A DNA stretch of 64,000 bases from Candidatus Palauibacter poriticola (GTDB lineage Bacteria > Gemmatimonadota > Gemmatimonadetes > Palauibacterales > Palauibacteraceae). Both the position numbers and the translations under genes were made by a program. The stretch spans positions 1 to 64,000 of the forward strand of contig JAAXHJ010000092.1 in assembly GCA_012270965.1 (NCBI GenBank), written 5' to 3'. Below the pieces are notes generated by a model. The model did no database searches. It had not been told where the DNA came from and saw only the letters and a list, made by a program, of their open reading frames with translations. This document shows, one piece after another, positions 54,599-63,887 of this stretch. The stretch's first letter is position 1. Every line of letters begins with the position of its first letter.

Positions 54599-55486
54599 TT
54601 ACAGCACGAAACTCGACACCACGGGTTCGTCGCCGCTGTAGTCGTAGAAGCCCTTCCCCGTCTTCCGTCCGTGGTATCCGGCCAGATACATGCGGCGCAG
54701 GAGAGGGGGAGAGGCGAAGCGCGCCTCCTTGTACTCGTCGTACATGATCCGCGTGATGTGGTACAGCGTGTCGAGCCCCACGAAATCACCCAGCGTGAAG
54801 GGGCCCATCGGGTAACCACAGCCCAGACGCAGCCCCTTGTCGATGTCGGGGATCGACGCGACCCCTGCTTCGTAGGCGCGAATCGCGTCGAGCATGTAGG
54901 GAACGAGCAGCCGGTTCACCACGAAGCCGGTGTTGTCGCCGCAGGCGATCGGGCTCTTCCCCAGCGATGCGGCGAACGCGAAGGCGGCCTCGAACGTCGC
55001 ATCCGCCGTCTGCCCGCAGCGAACAACCTCCACCAGCGGCATGACCGGCACGGGGCTGAAGAAATGGAGACCGACGAAACGCTCCGGACGATCCGTCTCC
55101 GCGGCGAGTTCAGTGATGGACAGGCTCGATGTGTTGGAGGCGAAGATCGTCTCCCCCGCGCACACTCCGCCAAGCTCGCCGAACAGCGCGTGTTTCGCGC
55201 CGAGGTTCTCGGTGATCGCCTCAACGACGAGGTCGCAATCCGCGAGGTCTCCCAGGTCGAGCGTCGGGTGAAGACGAGCCATCGCCGCGTCCCGGTCGGT
55301 CGCGCCGAGCTTCTCCTTGTGTACCGCGCGGTCGAGGTTCTTCCGGATTCCGGCCATCCCCCGGTCGAGGAACCCCTGCTCCACCTCCCGCACGACCGTC
55401 TCGTAACCGGCCGCCGCGCTGACCTGCGCGATCCCGCTCCCCATCAGTCCCGCTCCGACCACCCCGACCTTCCGAATCTCAATCAA
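54599..55486 (-). CDS. 3-hydroxybutyryl-CoA dehydrogenase
   Basis: The 295-residue enzyme oxidises 3-hydroxyacyl-CoA with NAD(P). Visible: the Rossmann motif VGVVGAGLMGSGIAQVSAAA, DLVVEAITENL, FASNTSSLSITELA, RFVGLHFFSPVPVMPLVEVV, IACGDNTGFVVNRLLVPYML and GLGCGYP-like RLGCGYPMGPFTLGDFVGLD. The length fits the single-domain bacterial type (Hbd/PaaH). The start is TTG 55486, supported by GAGGGAG just before it. With the thiolase nearby it fits short-chain acyl-CoA or storage-polymer metabolism. Confidence 0.9.
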   Translation of the reverse strand: MIEIRKVGVVGAGLMGSGIAQVSAAAGYETVVREVEQGFLDRGMAGIRKNLDRAVHKEKLGATDRDAAMARLHPTLDLGDLADCDLVVEAITENLGAKHALFGELGGVCAGETIFASNTSSLSITELAAETDRPERFVGLHFFSPVPVMPLVEVVRCGQTADATFEAAFAFAASLGKSPIACGDNTGFVVNRLLVPYMLDAIRAYEAGVASIPDIDKGLRLGCGYPMGPFTLGDFVGLDTLYHITRIMYDEYKEARFASPPLLRRMYLAGYHGRKTGKGFYDYSGDEPVVSSFVL

Positions 55487-55539
55487 TGTCCACTCCCTCT
55501 ATCTCGGTTCGTGTGTTGGCGCGCGGAAACCCGCACCCG

Positions 55540-56409
55540 TCAGCGCAGCAGCCTCCGGTGCCACGGTTCCTCCGCGCTGCGCAGATGGTCTCCGCGTTCG
55601 AGTCGGTCGAGAAGACCCTGAAGCGCGAGTTCCATCCGTCGCCTGACCTTCCGCATGTCGGCCCGCGCGGAAACCGTCGCGACGGCCGCGAAGCCCGAGA
55701 AGATCGCCAGTCCTCCCACAAGCGGCAGGATACCGACCCCCAGCGCCACGAACAGGCCGAAGCCCGCGGCCGCCCCGCCCAGCCCCATCCCCGTGAACCA
55801 TCCTCCCAGCCGTTCCGCCCTCATGTTCCCGACGTCGGCCGTCAGCGTGACCAGCGACCATCCACTCTCCAAGGCTTTCACGCTGACCTGGAGGCTGCGC
55901 GACTTCGCGAGCGTGTACCGCCGGCCGCCGACATCCATGGCGCGGCGCATCTGGGTGACGAGGCCGGTCCCCGGCTCCCAGAGCGATCCGCCGGACCGCG
56001 AGCGCACCTGCCGGAGAAGCTCCTCTTCACGCAGGTACGACTCGAGATTGGCCTCCACATCCGCCGGACTCCCGGGCACCACCCGGCTCGTGCTCACGAT
56101 CGCGGAACCCACGATCCGCCGCGCGAGCCCCTCGTCCCGAGGCGCATCCGGAATGAGGGAGGCGGCCTCCACCTCGGCCAGCGCCTGTCGAACGTACCGC
56201 TCCTCGAGCCCGACTTCCTCTCCGATCCGGACGACTTCGCTCGCCCCGAGTTCCCCGCCGACCGAGGTGGAACTGCGGAACTGTAGATCCGATGCCCGCC
56301 GGATCACGCGTTCGAGCTGCTCCTGCGTGACCGTCCGGGGGAGCGACGAACGGCGTTCCGGGAGACCGGATCCGCCTGAGCCGTCGCGATTGTCCTCAGC
56401 CGGCGGCAT
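55540..56409 (-). CDS. membrane protein of unknown function coupled to slipin
   Basis: The 289-residue protein has a soluble N-terminal part ([51 protein letters not shown]), a middle with strands ([20 protein letters not shown]), and two close membrane helices ([20 protein letters not shown] and [17 protein letters not shown]) before a basic tail. I start at ATG 56409, overlapping the slipin stop by 14 bases. Slipins are often paired with NfeD membrane proteins; this gene occupies that place but shows no NfeD motif. Confidence 0.55.
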   Translation of the reverse strand: MPPAEDNRDGSGGSGLPERRSSLPRTVTQEQLERVIRRASDLQFRSSTSVGGELGASEVVRIGEEVGLEERYVRQALAEVEAASLIPDAPRDEGLARRIVGSAIVSTSRVVPGSPADVEANLESYLREEELLRQVRSRSGGSLWEPGTGLVTQMRRAMDVGGRRYTLAKSRSLQVSVKALESGWSLVTLTADVGNMRAERLGGWFTGMGLGGAAAGFGLFVALGVGILPLVGGLAIFSGFAAVATVSARADMRKVRRRMELALQGLLDRLERGDHLRSAEEPWHRRLLR

Positions 56410-57325
56410 CGCGCTCCCTCGTCGCCGCTTCCGCCTCGGCCGCAGCCTCCGACACCTCCGCCCGGACCTCCGCGCGGGGCAACCGCGGCGCCCCTTCCGA
56501 GCCTTCGAGTACGTGTTCGTCGACCGGAGCCGGGGCCGTCGACGGATCGTCCGCCGACGCATCCGCCGCCGTCGCAAGTCCCTTGAACAGACCCACCATC
56601 GGCCCGAGTTCCACCGGCAGCGGGAAGAGCGTCGTCGAATTGTTCTCCGCCGCGATCTCCGTCGCCGTCTGTAGGAAGCGCAGTTGCAGCGAGGCCGGGT
56701 ATTCGCTCAGCTGGCGCGCCGCGTCCCGCAGGTTCGACGCCGCCTGAAGTTCGCCCTGCGCGTTGATCACCTTGGCGCGACGCTCGCGCTCCGCCTCCGC
56801 CTGCCGCGCGATCGCGCGCTTCATCTCGTTCGGCAGGTCCACATCCTTCACTTCGACGCCCGTGACATCGATCCCCCAGGCGTCCGTCCCCTGGTCGATG
56901 ATGTCACGCAGGATCTGGTTGAACTTCTCGCGCTCCGCGAGGACTTCGTCCAGTTCCGCCTGCCCGATGACCGAGCGCAGCGTCGTCTGGGCGAGCTGCG
57001 AGGTGGCGAAGAGATAGTCCTCGATCTCGAGGATGGCCCGTCTCGGGTTCGCAACCCGGAAATAGAGGACCGCGTTGACCTTCACCGACACGTTGTCCCG
57101 CGTGATGACGTCCTGCGGCGGGATGTCCATGGCGATGATGCGCAGGCTCACGCGCTCCATGCGTTCGACCCCGAACGGGACGAGGAAGATGAGTCCCGGC
57201 CCGCGGGTCGGACGCGCGCGGCCGAGCCGGAAGACGACGGCCCGCTCGTACTCCTTCAGGATGCGGAGACTCGTGGCCAGCGCCAGCGCGCCCGCCCCGG
57301 CGAGGATGAAGAATAGAGGATCCAT
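56396..57325 (-). CDS. slipin / SPFH-domain (stomatin-like) membrane protein
   Basis: A 309-residue protein with an N-terminal membrane helix ([20 protein letters not shown]) and the SPFH/band-7 domain: [60 protein letters not shown] and [20 protein letters not shown], followed by a helical stretch [30 protein letters not shown]. Slipins scaffold membrane domains and associated proteases. ATG 57325 follows GGAGGGAG. The C-terminal tail is acidic and low complexity. Confidence 0.88.
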   Translation of the reverse strand: MDPLFFILAGAGALALATSLRILKEYERAVVFRLGRARPTRGPGLIFLVPFGVERMERVSLRIIAMDIPPQDVITRDNVSVKVNAVLYFRVANPRRAILEIEDYLFATSQLAQTTLRSVIGQAELDEVLAEREKFNQILRDIIDQGTDAWGIDVTGVEVKDVDLPNEMKRAIARQAEAERERRAKVINAQGELQAASNLRDAARQLSEYPASLQLRFLQTATEIAAENNSTTLFPLPVELGPMVGLFKGLATAADASADDPSTAPAPVDEHVLEGSEGAPRLPRAEVRAEVSEAAAEAEAATRERDAAG

Positions 57326-57370
57326 GTTCGCTCCCTCCGACTGATCGCGGGCCCCGGCCCGGCTCGCCAA

Positions 57371-57433
57371 CTGCCCGTGGCAAGAGCCCCGCCGCGTTTC
57401 GAGCGGCGCCGCGTCTCGCCTGAACGCTGCGCT
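57371..57433 (-). repeat. interspersed palindromic element, truncated (copy 5)
   Basis: It reads CTGCCCGTGGCAAGAGCCCC, GCCGCGTTTCGAGCGGCG, then CTCGCCTGAACGCTGCGCT and stops exactly at the stop codon of the thiolase gene. The second outer arm is missing. It separates the thiolase and slipin genes. Confidence 0.7.
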
Positions 57434-58631
57434 ATGCGTCGACCTCCACGATGACGGCCGCGCCCTGTCCGCCGCCGATGCACGCCGCGCCCAAGCCCAG
57501 GCCGCCGCCCCGCCGCCCAAGTTCGTGCAGAAGATGGCCCGTGATCCTCGCCCCCGTCATGCCGAGCGGGTGGCTCAGCGCGATCGCCCCGCCGTCCACG
57601 TTCACCTTGTCGCGGTCGAGACCGAGTTCGCGCTCGACTGCCAAGTACTGCGGAGCGAAGGCCTCGTTCACCTCGATGAGATCGATGTCGTCGAGGGTGA
57701 GGCCGGCCTTCTCGAGAGCGGCGCGCGAGGCGGGTGCGGGCCCGATGCCCATGATGTGGGGCGGCACGCCCGCCACGGCGTAGGACACGAGGCGGCCGAC
57801 CGGCTCCAGGCCGTGTGCGGCGGCATAGTCCCCGCCCGCCAGCACGAGCGCCGCCGCCCCATCCCCGATCCCGCTCGCGTTGCCGGCGGTGACGAGGCCA
57901 TCCTGCTTGAAGTACGGCCGAAGCTTCGCGAGCCCCTCGACCGTCGTAGCGGGACGGAGGTGCTCATCCCGCTCGAAGGACGTTTCCCTCCCCTTCCTAC
58001 CCACCATCATCGGCACGACTTCCTCCTCGTAGCGGCCGCCCTCCCAAGCCTCCGCCGCCAGTTGCTGGCTGCGCACCGCCACCTCGTCGGCCTCCGAGCG
58101 CGAGATCCCGTACTCCTCCGCGAGATTCTCCGCCGTCTGGGCCATCGAGAAGCCGCAATAGGGATCGGTGAGGGCCTCCCACAGCGAATCCTCGAACTTG
58201 GGCGCCGGGCCCAGCCGCAGCCCCCAGCGGGCTCCGCGCACGATGTGCGGCGCCTGACTCATGGACTCGGCTCCGCCCACGAGACAGAGGTCGCTTTCTC
58301 CGAGTTCGATCTCCTGCGATCCATCGATCACGGCCTGGAAGCCCGAACCGCACAGGCGGTTCACCGTGACGGCCGGCGTCTCGACCGGCAGTCCGGCCCG
58401 CAGTCCCACATGCCGCGCGAGATAGATCGCGTCGGCCGACGTCTGCATCACGTTCCCCATCACCACGTGCCCGAAATCGGCGGGCTCGGCACCCGAGCGC
58501 TCAATCGCCGCCTCCGAGGCGACGACGCCCAGGTCCACCGCCGAGTAGTCCTTCAGGCTGCCGCCGAACGCGCCCATTGCGGTTCGGGCCGCGGAGAGAA
58601 ACACCGTCCCGTTTCCGTTGCTGTCGCTCAT
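57432..58631 (-). CDS. acetyl-CoA C-acyltransferase (thiolase)
   Basis: The 399-residue thiolase has the active cysteine in [12 protein letters not shown] (Cys94), [56 protein letters not shown] with the catalytic histidine, and [13 protein letters not shown] with the second cysteine. It either makes acetoacetyl-CoA from two acetyl-CoA or cleaves 3-ketoacyl-CoA. I start at ATG 58631; an upstream open extension is Arg/Gly-rich and not needed. No beta-oxidation partner is directly adjacent, but HBDH lies 2 kb away on the same strand. Confidence 0.93.
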   Translation of the reverse strand: MSDSNGNGTVFLSAARTAMGAFGGSLKDYSAVDLGVVASEAAIERSGAEPADFGHVVMGNVMQTSADAIYLARHVGLRAGLPVETPAVTVNRLCGSGFQAVIDGSQEIELGESDLCLVGGAESMSQAPHIVRGARWGLRLGPAPKFEDSLWEALTDPYCGFSMAQTAENLAEEYGISRSEADEVAVRSQQLAAEAWEGGRYEEEVVPMMVGRKGRETSFERDEHLRPATTVEGLAKLRPYFKQDGLVTAGNASGIGDGAAALVLAGGDYAAAHGLEPVGRLVSYAVAGVPPHIMGIGPAPASRAALEKAGLTLDDIDLIEVNEAFAPQYLAVERELGLDRDKVNVDGGAIALSHPLGMTGARITGHLLHELGRRGGGLGLGAACIGGGQGAAVIVEVDA

Positions 58632-58777
58632 CTTCCGGAGGTCCCTCCATCTCTCGCCGGTCGTCCGACCGGATCCATGTTCAATGTGTGGTGCGGCACC
58701 ATGTGATGCCGCGGCGCCGACGCCGCCCCGTGCCCGCGCGGGCCCGCCGGCCGGTGCGTGAAATGTAGCCCGGCGCA

Positions 58778-59842
58778 TCAGGCCGAGCCCACCCGTTCCG
58801 CAAGCCAGCTTCCGACCTCGGATGTCGTTGCGCTTCCTCCAAGGTCCGGCGTTCGCATCCGCGAGTCGAGTGCCGCATCCACGGCGGCCTCGATGGTCTC
58901 CGCCGCCTCGTCCGAACCGTGATCGCGCAGGAGGAGCGCGGCGCTGAGCACCGCGGCCATCGGATTCGCCCGTCCCGTCCCGACGATGTCGGGCGCGCTG
59001 CCGTGCACGGGCTCGTAAAGTCCATGCACCCCGGGGTTCACGTTGGCGGAGGGCGCGAGCCCCGGCCCACCCACGATCTCGGCACCCAGATCGGAGAGAA
59101 TATCGCCGAGCAGGTTCGACGTGACGATGACCCCGAACCGTTCCGGCACCCGGATCATCTCCATGGCGAGCGCATCCACGTAGCGCATCTCCGACTCTAC
59201 CCCCCGGTATCCGGCGGCGACCTCCCGGAACACGCGCCGCCAGAGCCCGAACATGTGCGGTACCGCGTTCGCCTTGTCCGCGAGCGTCACGCGCAGCCCC
59301 CGCGGAGCGGCGTACTCGAACGCCCGCCGCACGATCCGCTCCACTCCGAACCGGGTCGCGACCGACTCCGACACCGCGACCTCGTCGGGCGTGCCCTCGT
59401 GCTCGACCCGTCCGATGCCCACATAGAGGCCCTCCGTATTCTCCCGGAAGATCTCGAAGTCGATGGGCACCGAGTCCGCGGACCTCAACGGCGACAGCTC
59501 CGGCGCGCGCAGCCGAAGCGGCCGGCGATTCAGGAACAGGTCCAGCCGCACCCGCAATCCGAGGAGGAGGTCCCGCGCGTGACGCCCATCGGGCACGCGC
59601 GGATCGCCCACGGCGCCGAAGAGAATCGCGTCGAAGTCATCCCTCAGCGAATCGAAGGTCCGCTGCGAGAGCGTCTCCCCGGTGGCGAGATAGTGATCCG
59701 CGCCGTGCGGCAAGTGCGTGAGTTCGAGTTCGGACAGGCCCCTGGCGGCGACGGCCCGGAGCACGCGACATGCCTCGCGGGTGACTTCCGGGCCAATCCC
59801 ATCGCCGCCGATGACGGCGATTCGCAGCGGAGCCTTCGCCAC
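58778..59842 (-). CDS. isocitrate/isopropylmalate dehydrogenase-family enzyme
   Basis: The 354-residue beta-decarboxylating dehydrogenase shows IAVIGGDGIGPEVTREA, an ENTEGLYVGIGR substrate loop, VTLADKANAVPHMFGLWRRV, NLLGDILSDLGAEIVGGPGL and EPVHGSAPDIVGTGRANPMA. Length and NAD-binding HGSAPDI region fit 3-isopropylmalate dehydrogenase (LeuB), but no leucine genes are nearby and the phosphorylation-loop region differs from classic LeuB, so a tartrate/malate or homoisocitrate role is possible. The start is GTG 59842. Confidence 0.82.
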   Translation of the reverse strand: MAKAPLRIAVIGGDGIGPEVTREACRVLRAVAARGLSELELTHLPHGADHYLATGETLSQRTFDSLRDDFDAILFGAVGDPRVPDGRHARDLLLGLRVRLDLFLNRRPLRLRAPELSPLRSADSVPIDFEIFRENTEGLYVGIGRVEHEGTPDEVAVSESVATRFGVERIVRRAFEYAAPRGLRVTLADKANAVPHMFGLWRRVFREVAAGYRGVESEMRYVDALAMEMIRVPERFGVIVTSNLLGDILSDLGAEIVGGPGLAPSANVNPGVHGLYEPVHGSAPDIVGTGRANPMAAVLSAALLLRDHGSDEAAETIEAAVDAALDSRMRTPDLGGSATTSEVGSWLAERVGSA

Positions 59843-59865
59843 GGACCGCGCCTAGCGTCGCGACA

Positions 59866-61065
59866 CTAGCGTTCGATTTCGAGCGCGCCGACGCGGGCCG
59901 AGTCCTCGAGGAAGGCACGCGCCGTCTGCCAAGAGACGGCGATGCCCGTCAGCGCCTGGAGCCGCATCGCCTCGTTTCGCATGAAGTCCGCCAGCGAAAC
60001 GCCGGGCTCCGCGGACCCGTTGCGCATGGCCCGCACGATGCCGTCCCAGTCTCCCTCGTACACCACCCCGTTCGGGGCCCGCACGCGGTGTACCTCTACC
60101 GCCGACGCCTCGGGCGGACGACCGAACAGATCGAGCTGGCCGGTGCCGGCCCCCGCCGTCAACCCGTTTGCCCGGGCTTCGACCTCGGCCAGCAGGCGTT
60201 CCTCCGGACTCGGCTCCGGGGCCAGTTCCTCCAGCGCCACAAGGTAGGGCTGCAATTCCTCGGCGTCGGATGGAAGGTCTTCGAGTCGCCGCTTGAGGTC
60301 GACGACCCGCCAAGCGACGATCGGATCGGCCAACTCCGCCACCGGGATCGACGCAAGTTGCGCGAGCGCACCCCGAAAATCGCCGCGTTCGTAGAGCACG
60401 TTGCCGTAGAGCGCGCGGGCCTCCGCGAAACCAGGATCCAGACGCACCGCCTCGCGGCTCCAGAACAGCGCCCCCTCGGTGTCGCCATCCCGATAGAAGG
60501 TGAAGGCGAGATCCAGCGCGGCATCGGGACTCTCGCGATCGGCGGCGAGGGCGAGCCGGAAAAAGCGCTCCGCCCGGCGCAGGAGACCCTCGCGCAGCAG
60601 GCTGCGTCCCACGCAGAGCATGAGTTCCACGTCCCGGTCGTACCCCAGCGCGATGAGGCCCTCAAAAATCTGGAAGGCCGCGGCGCGTTCCCCCAGCTTC
60701 AGCAGGACATCCCCCAGGCCGGCCAGCGCCTCCTCGTGTTCCGGATCGAGATCGAGGACCCCGTCGAAGGCCGCGCGCGCCCAAGCGTATTCCTCGCGGG
60801 CCAGACGCGTATACCCGAGCGAGACGAGGAGTTCGACCGAGTGGGGATAGCGGGTGAGGGCCTCCTTGAGGAGGCCGAGCGCCTGATCGAAGTCGCCGGC
60901 TTCGTACAGCCGTTGCGCTTCGGCGTCGAACTGCTCGTAGTTCCAGGAGTCGGAGAGGTTCAAGTCCGGAAGCTCAAGTTGGCAACCCTTCCCGACCATG
61001 TTCGGCGAGCCGGAGCGGAGCCTTTCGTTGAAGGAGGCCATTCCAACTTCGGGCGCGATGGCCAC
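59866..61065 (-). CDS. cytoplasmic tetratricopeptide-repeat protein
   Basis: A 399-residue TPR protein without a signal peptide. TPR units run from residue 45 to about 240: AQRLYEAGDFDQALGLLKEA, LVSLGYTRLAREEYAWARAA, LAGLGDVLLKLGERAAAFQI, CVGRSLLREGLLRRAERFFR, LAFTFYRDGDTEGALFWSRE and LYGNVLYERGDFRGALAQLA. The C-terminal region has an unassigned domain with YEGDWDGIVRAMRNGS and a final ALEIER. GTG 61065 or ATG 61041 may be the start. It probably scaffolds other proteins. Confidence 0.75.
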   Translation of the reverse strand: MAIAPEVGMASFNERLRSGSPNMVGKGCQLELPDLNLSDSWNYEQFDAEAQRLYEAGDFDQALGLLKEALTRYPHSVELLVSLGYTRLAREEYAWARAAFDGVLDLDPEHEEALAGLGDVLLKLGERAAAFQIFEGLIALGYDRDVELMLCVGRSLLREGLLRRAERFFRLALAADRESPDAALDLAFTFYRDGDTEGALFWSREAVRLDPGFAEARALYGNVLYERGDFRGALAQLASIPVAELADPIVAWRVVDLKRRLEDLPSDAEELQPYLVALEELAPEPSPEERLLAEVEARANGLTAGAGTGQLDLFGRPPEASAVEVHRVRAPNGVVYEGDWDGIVRAMRNGSAEPGVSLADFMRNEAMRLQALTGIAVSWQTARAFLEDSARVGALEIER

Positions 61066-61097
61066 GCCAGCAAGTTCGAGTATCGAATGGGTTCATC

Positions 61098-62456
61098 TCA
61101 CGATTCGAGGGCTTCGCACAGTCTCCCCACGGTTTTCTCGTCCACGCCGAGCAGAGTGAGCCGCGTGATCCGCCGTTCGACCAGCTCCGCGACCTCCAGC
61201 CGCGCATCGCCGAGCGGGACGCGGTCTCCCGGCTCCGGGATTCGGCCCAGCGTGCCGATCACGTAGCCCGCCACGGTGTCGTATTCCTCGGCCTCCTCGA
61301 GATCATCGATGTCCAGACCCTCGAGCAGGTCCGCGAACGAGACGCCTCCATCGAGTCCGACCGATCCGTCGGGGCCGACCTCCAGCTCCGCCTCCGCCTC
61401 GTCGTGCTCGTCGTAGATCTCGCCGACGATCTCCTCGAGGAGGTCCTCCAGCGTGGCGATGCCGTCCGTGCCGCCGAACTCGTCGACGACGACGGCCATA
61501 TGCGTCTTCCGGGCCCGCATCTCCGCCAGCAGGTCGTCGACCGCCTTCGACTCGGGCACAAAGAGCGCCTCCCGCATCACGTCCCGCGCCACGAGCCCCG
61601 TCGGACGCTCCGCGAGGACTTCCGCGAGGAGATCCTTCACGACGATGATGCCGACGATGTCGTCGAGCGAATCCTCCGTGACCGGGAGGCGCGAGTGCCC
61701 CGACTCCGCCGCGACCTCCAAAATGACCTTTGCCGGATCCCCGGCCCCCACGGCGACGATGTCCGGCCGGGGCGTCATCACCTCGCGGACCACGGTATGC
61801 GTGAGATCGAACACGCCCTCGATCATCGCCTGTTCGTCCTTCTCCACCATTCCCTCGCGCAGACTCTGCCGGACGAGCAACTCGATTTCTTCCGTACTGT
61901 GGGCGTATTCGGCGCCGTGCGTGTCGCCGACGGGGGCGCGGATTAGCCGCAGGAACATCCGGGCCGAACCGTCGAGCAGCCAAATCGCCGGCATCGCGAC
62001 GCGGTTGAAGGCGAGGAGAGGACCGGCGAGGTAGCGACTCACCGTCTCCGGACGGAGGAGCGCGACCGTTTTCGGCGCGAGTTCGCCGAGTACGATGTGA
62101 AGATAGGTGATGAGGATGAAGGCGACGACGACGGCCGCCGTGTGGAGGGCCGCCGGCCCCGCGGCGAAACCCAATGCGCCGAACAGCGGCTCGATCGACC
62201 GTGCGAGCGCCGGCTCGCCGATCCAGCCCAGACCGAGCGACGCGATGGTGATCCCGAGCTGCGTACCCGAGATGGCGCGGTCGAGGTTTTCGTGGGCGCG
62301 CCGGACGACGCGTGCCAGACGATCGCCGCCGGCGGCCAGCTCGTCGATGCGGGTGCGTCGCGCGCTGACGAGCGCAAACTCCGCCGCAACGAAGAAGGCG
62401 TTCGCCGCTACAAGCGCGAGAACCGCGCCGAGCCTCAGCGCGAGTCCGAGGTCCAT
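61098..62456 (-). CDS. HlyC/CorC-family (CNNM) membrane transporter-like protein
   Basis: The 452-residue protein has an N-terminal DUF21/CNNM membrane domain (LGAVLALVAANAFFVAAEFA, LVSARRTRIDEL, LGITIASLGLGWIGEPALAR, THIVLGE-like YLHIVLGELAPKTVAL), a CBS pair (VREVMTPRPDIVAVGAGDPA, HSRLPVTEDSLDDIVGIIVV, DVMREALFVPESKAVDDLLA) and a CorC_HlyC end (EYDTVAGYVIGTLGRIPEPG, DRVPLGDARLEVAEL). Relatives export Mg or Co or influence metal tolerance. It is a single gene. Confidence 0.9.
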   Translation of the reverse strand: MDLGLALRLGAVLALVAANAFFVAAEFALVSARRTRIDELAAGGDRLARVVRRAHENLDRAISGTQLGITIASLGLGWIGEPALARSIEPLFGALGFAAGPAALHTAAVVVAFILITYLHIVLGELAPKTVALLRPETVSRYLAGPLLAFNRVAMPAIWLLDGSARMFLRLIRAPVGDTHGAEYAHSTEEIELLVRQSLREGMVEKDEQAMIEGVFDLTHTVVREVMTPRPDIVAVGAGDPAKVILEVAAESGHSRLPVTEDSLDDIVGIIVVKDLLAEVLAERPTGLVARDVMREALFVPESKAVDDLLAEMRARKTHMAVVVDEFGGTDGIATLEDLLEEIVGEIYDEHDEAEAELEVGPDGSVGLDGGVSFADLLEGLDIDDLEEAEEYDTVAGYVIGTLGRIPEPGDRVPLGDARLEVAELVERRITRLTLLGVDEKTVGRLCEALES

Positions 62457-62538
62457 TCGGCGTTCCGACTAACGGATTGTGTGGCTCCCGGTCTGTCCGG
62501 GGGCGGGGGTTCGTTCAGGCTACGTTACCTCGACGGTT

Positions 62539-62805
62539 CTAGATCGGGGCTTCCTGCTTGGACTGCCGGGCCGCGCCTCCGTGCGGGATCGCGGGGGCGC
62601 AGTACCGCTCGCCGATGGTGCGCAGGACAGACAGCTCGCCCGGCGTCAGCTCCGGATATCGCTCTCCGAGGTACTGGATCGTATCGTCGAACCACTCTTG
62701 CCGCTGCTCCTCTTCCGCGTCCAGCACGCCACAGCGGCGAATGTGGCTGAACAACTCGTCGCGGGCGCGGTCACTCGAATTCGGTACATGACTTCCCTTG
62801 CTCAA
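62539..62805 (-). CDS. small conserved-looking hypothetical with TTG start
   Basis: An 88-residue protein: SSDRARDELFSHIRRCGVLD, AEEEQRQEWFDDTIQYLGER and YPELTPGELSVLRTIGERYC, helical and acidic, ending in a low-complexity tail. I use TTG 62805 because AGGAGGT sits 3-9 bases before it; the open frame continues upstream into the palindromic element, so the longer version is unlikely. No family recognised. Confidence 0.55.
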   Translation of the reverse strand: MSKGSHVPNSSDRARDELFSHIRRCGVLDAEEEQRQEWFDDTIQYLGERYPELTPGELSVLRTIGERYCAPAIPHGGAARQSKQEAPI

Positions 62806-62842
62806 GGCACCTCCTGCTGGTCGTCGTCGCTGTACGGGCTTA

Positions 62843-62900
62843 CACGCCGTGACAAGAGCCCTGCCGCGCTCGAGCGGCGCGGGGTTCCCACGGCCTGTTG
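62843..62900 (-). repeat. interspersed palindromic element (copy 6)
   Basis: ACACGCCGTGACAAGAGCCC, then CTGCCGCGCTCGAGCGGCG, then CGGGGTTCCCACGGCCTGTT: a shorter copy with slightly mismatched outer arms. It lies in the 190-base gap between the TTG-start gene and the DUF3108 gene. Confidence 0.7.
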
Positions 62901-62995
62901 AGACTAACCCAGGACGCACCACCGCAGAAAGGGGGTGCGACACCGCCCCTGCCGTACCGCCCCGGCGGGCGGCCCCACCGGGCCCTGACCGAACG

Positions 62996-63886
62996 TCAAC
63001 GACCCGTCTCCGCCTCATTCTGCTCGAAGCCGCGAAGATACATGTTCACGCTCCCTCTCCTCATGCGGCTCTTGATCTGCACGATGAGGCGGCGGTCGTC
63101 GTCCGAGATGAAGACCTCGGCCTGCCCCTCCTCCCCGAACAGGCCATCGGTCTGGATGATCGGACGCACGACGAACGTCTCGAACGTCCCCGCGGGAACC
63201 CGCACGCGCTCGCGGCGGAGGACCTCGACGATGACGGGATTGCCATCCTCCTCGAAGTAGCGGTCGAATTCGTAGGTCCCTCCGACTTCGAAGGGGAGGC
63301 TCCGGATCAGAAAAAGATAGGAAATCTCGTCCAGAGCCCCCTGCGGTATGGGAAGATCCCGCTCCCGGCGGTGCGGGCGGTAGGCCTGAGTCTCCTCATC
63401 CCAGTCTTCTCGCGTTGCCGTCAGCGCCTCGTGATCCAACTCCCAGCGCCGGTGTCTCCGGTAGTCGCCCTGGTGGAGGATCTCCTCGAAGCGGAGCGTT
63501 CGGTATGGCTCCGTGGCGAGCCAGCTCACCGAGCGGTCGTCCATCCTGTAGAAGGGTATGCTTCCCTTCATCTCCATCGCGATCCGGTACGCGGGCGTGC
63601 TGCGGATCGTATCCTGAGCCTCCACGCGCAAATGCATGCGCCCGAACCGCACGGGTCCGAACGTCACCGCGTACTCGGCCTCCTGGCCGATCGGGAAGGG
63701 CCACGCCTCGGGGAACGGACCCGCATCCACCGCCTCCGATCCGGTCTGGCCCGCGAGTGGAGCGATTCCGGCAAGGAGGGCGACCAAGACCGACGCGAAG
63801 ACAGCAGCCCGTGGCGAAGCCCCGCCGCGTTCGAGCGGCGCTGACGCGGGGTCTTGCCACGGGCTCCCGGGGTGACGTTCGGGCAT
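62996..63886 (-). CDS. DUF3108 secreted protein
   Basis: A 296-residue protein with DUF3108 features: FPIGQEAEYAVTFGPVRFGR, YRIAMEMKGSIPFYRMDDR, TLRFEEILHQGDYRRHRRWE, GALDEISYLFLIRSLPFEVG and GTFETFVVRPIIQTDGLF, ending near a final strand (RRGSVNMYLRGFEQ). The hydrophobic export segment is VFASVLVALLAGIAPLAG. The only in-frame start before it is ATG 63886, which places the translated palindromic element (SPWQDPASAPLERGGASPR) between the start and the signal helix. It lies 1 base after the stop of the next upstream gene. Confidence 0.75.
   Translation of the reverse strand: MPERHPGSPWQDPASAPLERGGASPRAAVFASVLVALLAGIAPLAGQTGSEAVDAGPFPEAWPFPIGQEAEYAVTFGPVRFGRMHLRVEAQDTIRSTPAYRIAMEMKGSIPFYRMDDRSVSWLATEPYRTLRFEEILHQGDYRRHRRWELDHEALTATREDWDEETQAYRPHRRERDLPIPQGALDEISYLFLIRSLPFEVGGTYEFDRYFEEDGNPVIVEVLRRERVRVPAGTFETFVVRPIIQTDGLFGEEGQAEVFISDDDRRLIVQIKSRMRRGSVNMYLRGFEQNEAETGR
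63804..63865 (-). repeat. interspersed palindromic element inside a coding N-terminus (copy 7)
   Basis: GCAGCCCGTGGCGAAGCCCC, core GCCGCGTTCGAGCGGCG and GCGGGGTCTTGCCACGGGCT form the full palindrome with outer arms. Unlike the others it sits inside the predicted open frame of the DUF3108 gene. Confidence 0.8.
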
Positions 63887-63887
63887 G

